Assembly: GCF_005925345.1 (NCBI RefSeq)
Contig: NZ_SSHJ01000010.1
Span: 1-64,000, forward strand
Direction of reading: 5' to 3'
Source of the DNA: Pedobacter ureilyticus
Lineage (GTDB): Bacteria; Bacteroidota; Bacteroidia; Sphingobacteriales; Sphingobacteriaceae
Length of the DNA stretch: 64,000 bases
The notes beneath the pieces are model-generated. The model had not been told where the DNA came from, made no database searches, and saw only the letters and a program-made list of their open reading frames with translations. This document shows, piece after piece, positions 16,018-25,022 of this stretch; the first letter of the stretch is position 1; the number at the start of each line of letters is the position of its first letter. A program made the position numbers and the translations under genes.

Positions 16018-19000
16018 ATGGGAAAGTCAATAGACAGTATAGAAGCAAAGAGACTTGAAGCTCTTAAAAACTATCAGATATTAGATTCCTTTGAAGAAGA
16101 GGAGTTTGACCGTATTACCGAGCAGGCCTCCTTGATATGTGATACGCCGATAGCATTGATTTCGTTGATTGACGAAGACCGCCAATGGTTTAAGTCGAAA
16201 GTGGGTTTAAGCCAGAAGGAGACCAGCCGTGAACTGGCTTTTTGCAGATATGCCATTAAGGGCGAAGATATACTGGAAGTTGTAGATGCCACGCAAGATG
16301 AGCGTTTCAAGAACAACGAACTGGTTATGGGAGATCCCAAAATAAGATTCTACGCCGGACAGCCACTTATAGACCCTAATGGTTTTGCTTTGGGAACACT
16401 TTGTGTGATTGCCCCGGAGCCTAAAAAATTAAACAAAAAGCAGGCTAGAATGCTGCAGCTTTTGGCACAACATACCATGGATTTGATTGTACAAAGGCGA
16501 CAAAAGGCGGATTTGAAAAATTTTCAAAACCTATTTGAACTTTCTAACGATTTAATATGCATAGCCGGTACAGACGGTTTTTTTAAAAAAATAAATCCGG
16601 CATTTAAAAAAATTCTAGGATGGGACGAATCGGTTCTATTAACGACCTCTTTTTATGCGCTTGTACACCCAGACGACCTTTTGAAAACACAGGCTGAGAT
16701 AAAAGGATTAGCAGAAGGCCACAACACCATCAACTTTATTCATAGGTTTAAGACAGAGCAAAATGAATATAAGACCTTGCAGTGGGTAGCAACACCCGAG
16801 CCCCTTACCGGAAATCTTTTTGCCATTGCCAGAGATATCACTGAAGAAAAAGCCAAGGAACATCAATTGGTACTAAGTGAAGAACGTGCTCGGGCATTTT
16901 TTGAGAACTCTCAGGGATTTATGTGCACCCATGACCTAGAAGGTAAATTACTATCGGTAAACGGAGCAGGTGCAGTAATCATAGGGTATAGTTTGGAGGA
17001 GATCTTGAAAATGACTTTGTTCGACATTGTTCCTAAATCAAACCACACGAATATACGCACGTATTTGCAAAGAGTAAGCCAAAAAGGGCGAGATAAGGGA
17101 CAAATGATTACGCTAACAAAACATGGTGTTAAACGCATTTGGATGTATAACAACATTTTGGAGCACAGCGTTGATGGAACCAAGTACGTAATTGGCAACG
17201 CCGTTGACATTACCGAGAAACAACAGCTAGAAGATGACCTTAGAAAGACTAAGGAAATATTAGAGCAGACCAACCGGGTTGCTAAAGTGGGCGGATGGGA
17301 ACTGGATGTTGAAACACAAAACATAAGCTGGACTTCTATTACAAAAGAAATACATGACACTCCTGAAGACTATGCTCCCTCGTTGCACGAAGCTATAAAT
17401 TTCTATAAGGAAGGTACGAGCAGAGAAAACATTAGCGCAGCTGTGCACGAAGCGATAACCAAAGGCACACCCTGGAATATTGAACTTCAAATTATCACTT
17501 TTAATGGAAAGGAGCTTTGGGTAAGGGCTATTGGTGCTGCAGAATTTGAGGATGGCCAATGCAAGCGACTATTTGGCACATTCCAAGATATTGACGAAGA
17601 GAAACGTGCGGAAATTGAGGTAAGAAGCTCTAGAAAGATGTTAGATGATGTGCTACAGGCAGCTTCTGGAGTTAGCATTATTGCTACCGATTTAGAAGGA
17701 ACCATTACCGTTTTCAATACTGGCGCCGAAAAACTGTTAGGCTATTCTGCAGAAGAGATGGTAGGCAAGCAAAAACCCGAAATAATACACTTAGCCGAAG
17801 AGGTGGCCGAACGTGGCAGGGAGCTCACAAAGCTATTTGGATTTAATGTTGAGGGTTTTCGGGTATTTGTACAACAAACGGAAGTGAGCGGCTCAGAACA
17901 AAGAGAATGGACCTACGTTAGAAAAGATGGTTCACTTAGAAAAGTATCACTGTTTGTGACTGCAATTAAAAATATTGACCAACAGATTACAGGCTATTTA
18001 GGCGTTGGAATTGACATTACGGAGCAGAGAACGGCAGAACGTGCGCTTATTATGGAAAAAGCTAGGTTGGCATCGTTTGTGCAATTTGCACCCGCAGCGG
18101 TAGCCATGCTGGACAATGAGATGAAGTTTATTGCTGTTAGTAACCGCTGGATAGAAGATTATCAATTAATAGACACGAATATTATAGGGCAATCTTATTA
18201 TGATGTTTTTGAAAATATTGATGAAGAACAAAAGACACGCCATCGTAGAATTCTTTCTGGTGCTGTAGAAAGAAAGGAAGAAGATAACTACGGTTTAAAA
18301 GGAGACGATAAAGTACAATACATGACTTGGGAAATGAGGCCTTGGAATGATTTTGATGGTAAGATTGGCGGGATGATGATATTTACCCAAGATATAACCT
18401 CAATTATTAGGCAGCGTGAGGAGCTAAAGCTTGCCAAAAAGTTTGCAGAAGAGGCCAACGTAGCAAAATCGGAGTTTTTAGCCAACATGAGCCATGAAAT
18501 AAGGACGCCTTTAAACGGAGTGATAGGTTTTACCGACTTAATGCTAAAAACACAGCTAAACGATACCCAGCACCAATATGTTAACATTATTAACCAATCT
18601 GGCAATGCGCTTTTGAGTATCATTAACGATATTCTAGACTTCTCTAAAATTGAAGCCGGCAAGTTAGAGCTTGATATCGAAAAATGTGATCTGTACGAAC
18701 TGGCTTGCCAAGCGACGGATATCATTACCTACCAGGCGCAGACAAAAGGCTTGGAAATGTTATTGAATATACCACCAGACCTACCTCGTTTTATTTATGC
18801 CGATTCTGTTAGGATTAGACAGGTTTTAGTTAATCTTTTAGGAAATGCAGCCAAGTTTACCGAAAAAGGCGAAATAGAGTTAAAAATAGAAAAGGTAAGT
18901 GGTAAAGAGAAAGAAACCACCCTGTGCTTTTCGGTACGAGATACAGGCATTGGCATACGGGAAGATAAACAACAAAAGATTTTTGAGGCTTTCTCGCAAG

Positions 19001-20370
19001 AAGATAGCTCTACTACAAAAAAATATGGAGGCACTGGCCTTGGGCTAACCATATCCAACAAACTGCTAGGCTTAATGGGCAGCAAGTTAGAACTAAGCAG
19101 TACGCTGGGACAAGGCAGCACATTTGATTTTACGATCACCTTCAAATCTGAGAATGGCGAACCTTTGGTTTGGGAAGATATAAGTGAAGTTAAAAATGCA
19201 TTGGTAGTAGATGACAACGAAAACAATCGCCATATCATTTCTGCGATGTTATCCTTAAGAAATATTCGTACTACAGAAGCGGCAAATGGATTTGAGGCGC
19301 TGCAACTGCTGGCTAAAAAGCTTGTCTATGATGTGATTATTATGGATTATCGTATGCCCTATATGGATGGACTTGAGACCATCGGTAAAATAAGGGAAAC
19401 ATTTTTTATGCCTGGTGCTAGACAACCTATTATTCTGCTGCATAGCTCTTCTGATGATGCCAGGATGATGAAAGAATACGAGGGGCTCGATATTGCCCAT
19501 CGACTAATCAAGCCTGTAAAGATGCAGGATATATACCATGCGTTGTCTCGACTTCATCATAAGGCATTAAAACCAAAGCAGGCAAAAGGCCACACACAGC
19601 ACAAAGTTGACTTAGTCGTAAAAGTAATGATTGTAGAGGACAATCCGGTGAACATGCTGTTAGCCCAAACTATAGTTGAAAATATGTTGCCAAGTGCAGA
19701 CCTAATTATGGTTGGTGATGGCTTAGAGGCGATTGAAGTTTGCGAAAAACAGTTGCCCGATATTGTTTTTATGGATATACAAATGCCCCAAATGAATGGC
19801 TATGATGCCACCAAGGAATTGAGAAAGATTTTTGGGAAGCGGCAGATACCTATCGTTGCCCTTACGGCAGGTAATGTAAAAGGCGAGCGAGAAAAATGCT
19901 TAGAGGCAGGTATGGACGATTTTCTGGTAAAGCCGATTATTGAGAATGATATTGCGGGTATTTTTGATAAATGGCTAGATACAAAATCGGCTGATTCCGA
20001 TAGCATACTGGACACTGACACGGATTCGAAGGCACATTTCGACATTAGTACACTATTAAGTTTTTTGGGCACTGACAAATCAATGCTGAAAGACGTAATT
20101 AAGCTTGTGATACAGGAACTACAATCGTCAAAACTATCCATTGAACATGCGGTAAAAATTAATGACTTGGTAGGTTTAAAGGGCGAAGGCCATAAACTTT
20201 ACGGCACCGCAGCTTCGTGTTTACCTAATTTAGCTTTGCTTGCGAACCATTTAGAACACCAGAATGAAAACGAAACCGCTGGCATGACGGAAACAGTAAA
20301 GGCCATACTTGAGGAAATTGATGTTGCCTTATTGATTATCGAAAACTGGAAAGCTACAGGTATAGATTAA
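16018..20370 (+). CDS. soluble multi-PAS hybrid histidine kinase with two receivers and HPt
   Basis: The 1,450-aa cytoplasmic phosphorelay sensor has no transmembrane segment. Order of domains: GAF (about 20-150; DRQWFKSKVGL, FCRYAI), five PAS-type domains (about 165-800; repeated GYS-type helices and closing DITE motifs), HisKA with ANMSHEIRTPLNG (His826), HATPase_c (about 925-1055; DTGIGI, GGTGLGL), receiver 1 (about 1060-1180; phosphoacceptor Asp in IIMDYRMP), receiver 2 (about 1200-1320; Asp1253 in VFMDIQMP) and an HPt domain (about 1345-1450; His1392 in GEGHKLYGTAAS). A full internal His-Asp-His relay with an HPt end implies transfer to a separate response regulator; none is adjacent. 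The gene is alone in its transcription unit. Confidence 0.93.
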   Translation: MGKSIDSIEAKRLEALKNYQILDSFEEEEFDRITEQASLICDTPIALISLIDEDRQWFKSKVGLSQKETSRELAFCRYAIKGEDILEVVDATQDERFKNNELVMGDPKIRFYAGQPLIDPNGFALGTLCVIAPEPKKLNKKQARMLQLLAQHTMDLIVQRRQKADLKNFQNLFELSNDLICIAGTDGFFKKINPAFKKILGWDESVLLTTSFYALVHPDDLLKTQAEIKGLAEGHNTINFIHRFKTEQNEYKTLQWVATPEPLTGNLFAIARDITEEKAKEHQLVLSEERARAFFENSQGFMCTHDLEGKLLSVNGAGAVIIGYSLEEILKMTLFDIVPKSNHTNIRTYLQRVSQKGRDKGQMITLTKHGVKRIWMYNNILEHSVDGTKYVIGNAVDITEKQQLEDDLRKTKEILEQTNRVAKVGGWELDVETQNISWTSITKEIHDTPEDYAPSLHEAINFYKEGTSRENISAAVHEAITKGTPWNIELQIITFNGKELWVRAIGAAEFEDGQCKRLFGTFQDIDEEKRAEIEVRSSRKMLDDVLQAASGVSIIATDLEGTITVFNTGAEKLLGYSAEEMVGKQKPEIIHLAEEVAERGRELTKLFGFNVEGFRVFVQQTEVSGSEQREWTYVRKDGSLRKVSLFVTAIKNIDQQITGYLGVGIDITEQRTAERALIMEKARLASFVQFAPAAVAMLDNEMKFIAVSNRWIEDYQLIDTNIIGQSYYDVFENIDEEQKTRHRRILSGAVERKEEDNYGLKGDDKVQYMTWEMRPWNDFDGKIGGMMIFTQDITSIIRQREELKLAKKFAEEANVAKSEFLANMSHEIRTPLNGVIGFTDLMLKTQLNDTQHQYVNIINQSGNALLSIINDILDFSKIEAGKLELDIEKCDLYELACQATDIITYQAQTKGLEMLLNIPPDLPRFIYADSVRIRQVLVNLLGNAAKFTEKGEIELKIEKVSGKEKETTLCFSVRDTGIGIREDKQQKIFEAFSQEDSSTTKKYGGTGLGLTISNKLLGLMGSKLELSSTLGQGSTFDFTITFKSENGEPLVWEDISEVKNALVVDDNENNRHIISAMLSLRNIRTTEAANGFEALQLLAKKLVYDVIIMDYRMPYMDGLETIGKIRETFFMPGARQPIILLHSSSDDARMMKEYEGLDIAHRLIKPVKMQDIYHALSRLHHKALKPKQAKGHTQHKVDLVVKVMIVEDNPVNMLLAQTIVENMLPSADLIMVGDGLEAIEVCEKQLPDIVFMDIQMPQMNGYDATKELRKIFGKRQIPIVALTAGNVKGEREKCLEAGMDDFLVKPIIENDIAGIFDKWLDTKSADSDSILDTDTDSKAHFDISTLLSFLGTDKSMLKDVIKLVIQELQSSKLSIEHAVKINDLVGLKGEGHKLYGTAASCLPNLALLANHLEHQNENETAGMTETVKAILEEIDVALLIIENWKATGID

Positions 20371-20497
20371 ATTGCCACCGGAATGTTGAATTTGCGATAT
20401 TAGATAGGAGAACCTTTAATTGAGTTGAGTTTTTGGTTGACACACTTTAGCCAGTAAATTTTCTATTTTATTCTATTTTCTCTAACCTTTAGCCTCA

Positions 20498-20686
20498 TTA
20501 AGAGGGTATCCAACTGTTACCAGCCAAAAGACTTTCGTAAGAACTGCTTCCGTCGGAAAAAATTTCTTTGACACTTGGCGGACCATCAGGTTTCTTATAA
20601 AGAATAGATGTAACTGGATAATATGGACCTGTAGGATAATAGCCATTTAGCACAGGAATAATGTGATGGCTAGAATTATTTTGGAA
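20498..20686 (-). pseudogene. start-less coding remnant
   Basis: A minus-strand frame without an ATG reads SSHHIIPVLNGYYPTGPYYP, then VTSILYKKPDGPPSVKE and LLAGNSWIPS before a TAA. The composition is protein-like (Tyr/Pro-rich turns, no runs), but a TAG sits immediately upstream. It looks like the 3' end of a lost gene; family unknown. Confidence 0.35.
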
Positions 20687-20689
20687 CTA

Positions 20690-21085
20690 TAAAGGAACAC
20701 TTCCAATCTTTTTTCGGCATCAAAAAAAAGTTACGGCAATCATTGAAGTACCAACTAATTTAATTATTATGTTTACTCTCTGCTGGTACAGTCGTGTGCA
20801 TAAATATTATTTTCATAATTGCAACTAGCCCTTTTCCTCCCCTACAATCTACGGCATTGATTTAACGCCACGCGTGCGGTTTATTTACCAAACCTGCCAA
20901 AACCGGATTATCTATATAGTCGGCTTTCTGTCATCTCACTTCTAAACTACAATTCTAGGGACTTGTTATTATGCGTATAACAGTTCATTCGACGCCTAAA
21001 TTAGCCCTACAATACTTTAGGTTCTCTGGCAGTATTCGTTGTGTATTAGCCCCGCAAAATATCCATCCAGTTACCTTCTCAAACC
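20690..21085. other. non-coding stretch
   Basis: I find no supported gene here. It ends at a very strong hairpin terminator on the plus strand, so an unannotated small RNA or a lost gene could be hidden in it. Confidence 0.35.
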
Positions 21086-21125
21086 TTCAATCACGAACGC
21101 TTGTTCGTGATTGAATTTATTTTTT
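21086..21125 (+). terminator. strong orphan rho-independent terminator
   Basis: A perfect 13-bp stem TTCAATCACGAAC/GTTCGTGATTGAA with a GCTT tetraloop (21086-21115) is followed by TTTATTTTTT. No plus-strand gene ends within 700 bp upstream. Confidence 0.8.
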
Positions 21126-21437
21126 GAACTCATTTATTCGGTCCGGTTTTTTTATTCAATAGTTATCTAATCGACCATTCAGCCATTTGCTTTTCCACCG
21201 CTTATAAGTTTTGCGCCCAATGCTATTGAATTAAGGGGTTTTGTTATTCGGAACTAAACGAAGAATCTATTTGAAAGCGTACAAAATAAATCTCTCGGAA
21301 CTAGACATGACGATGTGCTTTAGGACTATTCGCTTAACTTAATAATTGGTCTCACCCCAGATGGATTGCTCAATGATGATATGCAACCTATCTCCTGTTA
21401 TTTTTTAGAGCGCAAGATATAACGCTAAAAGCTTTTT

Positions 21438-21475
21438 ATGCGGTTTTATACGTGTTTTATTATTAAAAACCGCAT
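21438..21475. promoter_or_regulatory. 10-bp inverted repeat upstream of the amidase gene
   Basis: ATGCGGTTTT (21438-21447) and AAAACCGCAT (21466-21475) form a perfect 10-bp inverted repeat with an 18-bp spacer, 120 bp before the amidase ATG. It could be a regulator binding site or a leader hairpin; no T-tract follows. Confidence 0.4.
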
Positions 21476-21594
21476 TAACTTGCATTTACAGTTTATTATT
21501 CTTACACTTATACTATCAATCAGTTATTTACGACCAGCAAAATGCTCTTTTTTGCATTAATTTTTAATAAACCTAACACTAAAATATATTCAAT

Positions 21595-24525
21595 ATGATA
21601 AGAAAAATACCTTCTATTTTAAAAACTATTGTTTTAGTTTTTACAGTGTCATGTAGCGCCATGGCACAAGTCAAAAGAACCAACGAAGACTTGATTAAAT
21701 TGGTAGATAAAAATTTAAGCTCGCCAATAAAAAAAAGTGTCTATGGAAACGGCGATGTGTTTTTGCAAAGAAACATGAACGACTTTCTTTCAAATACCGA
21801 CCGCAACCGGAAAGCCGCAATAGAAAAACAAAATGAATCAGCCAAGCTTCAAGGCGTTGTTATTGAATATGATCATGGTGGCGAAGACCATGAGCACCTT
21901 GCAGATATTTTAAACCGTCCGCATCCATCTGTAGCAACCACGGAAAAATATATCGATGACGCAGCAGCTGAATTTAGAGTGCCTGCAATCCTCTTGAAAG
22001 CTGCTGCCCAAGTACAAAGCAATTGGGCACAAACAGGCCCCTCTTTTTACGGCTCTTATGGAATGATGGGTTTGATAGAAACGGACAATATCAAACAAAT
22101 TACACTTGCCGAAAGTTTGACAAATTTACGTGCCGACGATATAAAAAATCAAGCTAAAGCAAATATTAGGGCCGCAGCCGCACTATTGGCCTATTATCAA
22201 AAAGGCAAACCTACATCAAATGATTTAGCGGATTGGTTTGAGGCAACAAGAGAACTGACAGGATTAAGCAACGAAGAAATGAAGACTTCGCTGGCAACAA
22301 GTTTTTACAAGGTAATCAAAAACGGAAGTAAAACGGTATCGCTCTGGAGAGAAATTATTCAAATTGACGCTAAATCAGTTGTTATTCCTGAATATAAGAA
22401 CACAGCTGAAAAAAAAAATGAGCGGGTTGGAAATGTTATTCAATCAGGCACCGATTATCCATCTGCAATAAATAGAATGACTACTTGTAATTACGGTTCC
22501 GGAAGAAATGGCTATGGTATCGATTACTATTTTGTTCATTATATGGCAACCGGAACTTATGCTGGTGCCATATCTTGGTTTAGTGATTGCTCACGTTCTT
22601 CACCATCGAGTGCTAATTATTGTATTCGAAATTCTGATGGCGAAATATCGCAGGTGGTGAGAGAAAGCGACAGAGCTTATGCACAAGGCGTAACTGGTCA
22701 GCCACAATGGAATGGCGCAGGCATAAGTACAGAACACGAAGTTTTAGTTACTAACTTGGAAATGTGGGATAGCGAACCCATGCTGGTTGCTGCAGCAAAC
22801 CTGGCGATAGATGTTTGTAATAGAAATAACATTCCAAGAGTTAGAAGAGGAGTTAATGGAGATCGTGGCATCTATGGTCATAGCGATGTTAAAGCTACCG
22901 ATTGCCCTAACTTGACTACTGCACGTTGGACAAATTTATTGAACAGAATTGCTGGCGGCATTGTAATTCCATCAGTTTCATTACCAACGCTACATTACAT
23001 TACCGGTACCGCTGGTTCTGATGTAGTAAATGTAGCATGGAAAGCCAACACCGAGCCTACATTAAAAGGATATCGTTTATATTATGCCTTAGATGACGAA
23101 TTTAGTGGTTGGGCCTTAGCTGCTAATGAGTCTACCTTAACAGCCGCTACAACAAGTGTCAGTTTAAATCCAAGTCAATTTTTAGTGGTGCCTACAACAA
23201 GCGCAGTTCATTTTAAACTTACTGCGGTTGTTACCAATGGCGTTAATCCTGATGTTGAAAGTGTACCAAGTGATGTTTATAGCAGAACTGTAAATATTAC
23301 AGCGGGGCCAAGGGTGCTTATTGTTGACGCATTTGATCGAGTTAACGATTATAAATCAAGATCGCACAATTTTGCTGCCGTTTATTTTAATACGTTAAAA
23401 GATAACGCTACCATGCGAATTAATTCTGCTGCCGACGAGATGATAGACGCAGGAACTATTTTATTAAGCGACTATGATATGGTGTTATGGTTTAGTGGTG
23501 ACGATTCTAGCGCTGACAAAGTTTTTAACGGAACAAATAAAGCAAAAGTTAAAACTTTCTTGGATAATGGCGGAAAACTACTCATTACAGGATCAGAAAT
23601 CGCTTATAATTTAGGGCGTTCTACATCAGCAGCTGAGTACGATATCAACTTTATGAATAACTATTTGAAGGCAACTTATGTTAGCGACGGCACAACCACA
23701 GACACGCCTGTGTCAGGCAGAACAGGAACGCTATTTGAGGGTTTAACACTCGATCTGGGGGAGAATTATCTAGCAAGATTTCCCGATAATATTAGCCCTA
23801 TTGGCACCGCAACAGCAATTTTAAATTATAATACCGCAGGCCGTTTTGGGGGCATTGCCTATAAAGGCACATTTGGTTTAGGAACAACCCCGGGTGGAAT
23901 TATTTATCTTGGCTTTCCACTAGAAACTGCGCCCCAAGAACAAATTACAGCTTTTATGGCAAAAGCATTGACCTATTTTGAGGTAACTTTGCCAGTGGCA
24001 CTGCTTAGTTATAATGTAGCACTGCAAAACACAGGAGTTGTTAAATTACAGTGGCAAACCACTTCTGAAACTGACAACAAAGAATTTATCATCTCCAGAT
24101 CAGTAGATGGGCAGCAGTTTAATGTTGTTGGTAAAGTTGCAAGTTTTGGAAATACAACAACTGGTAATAATTATGTCTTTAATGATAAAAAACCAGTTAA
24201 TGGTATCAACTACTATCGACTAGAACAACAAGATTTTGACGGCAAAACAACAGATCTAGGGGTACGAGTGCTTAATGTGTCTTTAACAGATCACAAAGTA
24301 GAAATTTATCCAAACCCGACGCAAGATATTGTTAACGTTGCGTTCGTGGCTGGTATTTATCATCAGATACAGTTGATAGATATCAATGGTAAAATATTAA
24401 AACAAATCTCATTAGGCAGCTCTACAACACAAACAACCATCAGTTTAAACAACTTAACTTCTGGCACCTACTTACTAAAATTTAACGGCGATATACCTCT
24501 GGTAAAAAGGATTTTAAAAAACTAG
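21595..24525 (+). CDS. T9SS-secreted N-acetylmuramoyl-L-alanine amidase with degenerate transglycosylase domain
   Basis: The 976-aa protein has a signal peptide (about 1-24) and a lysozyme/transglycosylase-like helical domain (about 115-195; VPAILLKAAAQVQSNW, YGSYGMMGL). In that domain the catalytic Glu position is Gln141. An Amidase_2 domain (about 295-450) follows, with Zn ligands His315 (FVHYMA), His429 (GHSD) and Cys437. Then come an FN3-like domain (about 455-570), a ThuA/glutamine-amidotransferase-like fold (about 575-800; VLIVDAFDR, GGKLLITGSE), a second FN3-like domain, and a type A T9SS sorting domain (about 890-976; EIYPNPTQDIV, GTYLLKF). It should be exported to the cell surface or medium to cut the peptide from peptidoglycan, perhaps of other bacteria. 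Confidence 0.9.
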   Translation: MIRKIPSILKTIVLVFTVSCSAMAQVKRTNEDLIKLVDKNLSSPIKKSVYGNGDVFLQRNMNDFLSNTDRNRKAAIEKQNESAKLQGVVIEYDHGGEDHEHLADILNRPHPSVATTEKYIDDAAAEFRVPAILLKAAAQVQSNWAQTGPSFYGSYGMMGLIETDNIKQITLAESLTNLRADDIKNQAKANIRAAAALLAYYQKGKPTSNDLADWFEATRELTGLSNEEMKTSLATSFYKVIKNGSKTVSLWREIIQIDAKSVVIPEYKNTAEKKNERVGNVIQSGTDYPSAINRMTTCNYGSGRNGYGIDYYFVHYMATGTYAGAISWFSDCSRSSPSSANYCIRNSDGEISQVVRESDRAYAQGVTGQPQWNGAGISTEHEVLVTNLEMWDSEPMLVAAANLAIDVCNRNNIPRVRRGVNGDRGIYGHSDVKATDCPNLTTARWTNLLNRIAGGIVIPSVSLPTLHYITGTAGSDVVNVAWKANTEPTLKGYRLYYALDDEFSGWALAANESTLTAATTSVSLNPSQFLVVPTTSAVHFKLTAVVTNGVNPDVESVPSDVYSRTVNITAGPRVLIVDAFDRVNDYKSRSHNFAAVYFNTLKDNATMRINSAADEMIDAGTILLSDYDMVLWFSGDDSSADKVFNGTNKAKVKTFLDNGGKLLITGSEIAYNLGRSTSAAEYDINFMNNYLKATYVSDGTTTDTPVSGRTGTLFEGLTLDLGENYLARFPDNISPIGTATAILNYNTAGRFGGIAYKGTFGLGTTPGGIIYLGFPLETAPQEQITAFMAKALTYFEVTLPVALLSYNVALQNTGVVKLQWQTTSETDNKEFIISRSVDGQQFNVVGKVASFGNTTTGNNYVFNDKKPVNGINYYRLEQQDFDGKTTDLGVRVLNVSLTDHKVEIYPNPTQDIVNVAFVAGIYHQIQLIDINGKILKQISLGSSTTQTTISLNNLTSGTYLLKFNGDIPLVKRILKN

Positions 24526-24540
24526 CATTAATGATTTTTA

Positions 24541-24576
24541 AAAATACCGTAGGTGTTATCTTACGGTATTTTGTTT
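24541..24576 (+). terminator. rho-independent terminator after the amidase
   Basis: AAAATACCGTA/TACGGTATTTT (24541-24551 and 24562-24572) forms an 11-bp stem ending in a T-rich tail, 15 bp after the amidase stop codon. Confidence 0.8.
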
Positions 24577-25022
24577 AATTATGGTATTAAACTTTTAGAG
24601 CGCTAACCAACAAATTTTAAACAAAAGACACCCTTATTGAAGGCGTGAAAATAGCAATACCCGAAGGACAAAACACCCCTTCTAATGCCAGCATTTGTTA
24701 GTGATGCTACATTATACTGAACATCCATTCTACTAATAAAGACTTGCAGCAGATGAAAAACGTGAACGAAGATTTATAAATTTTACAGCATATTTCTCGA
24801 TACTTCGGGAGATATGAGCTATAAGGACAGCAAAAAAAAACCATCAAAAACCGCCTTACCAGTTTTGTACGAAATTGGCTGGCTTTACCTGCGTCTGTTA
24901 AAGTGCAAAACCGTACTACGTAAACACCAAGACAAATAGGTTATCTTTAATCGCGTTGGTGTCAGCATTTTCCGCATAATATCTCTCTTTATTATACGAG
25001 CCAGCCAAGTTAAAATTTAACC
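24577..25022. other. non-coding gap between convergent genes
   Basis: No open frame or repeat is convincing here. The propeller gene on the minus strand ends at 25023 and no clear terminator for it was found. Confidence 0.4.
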
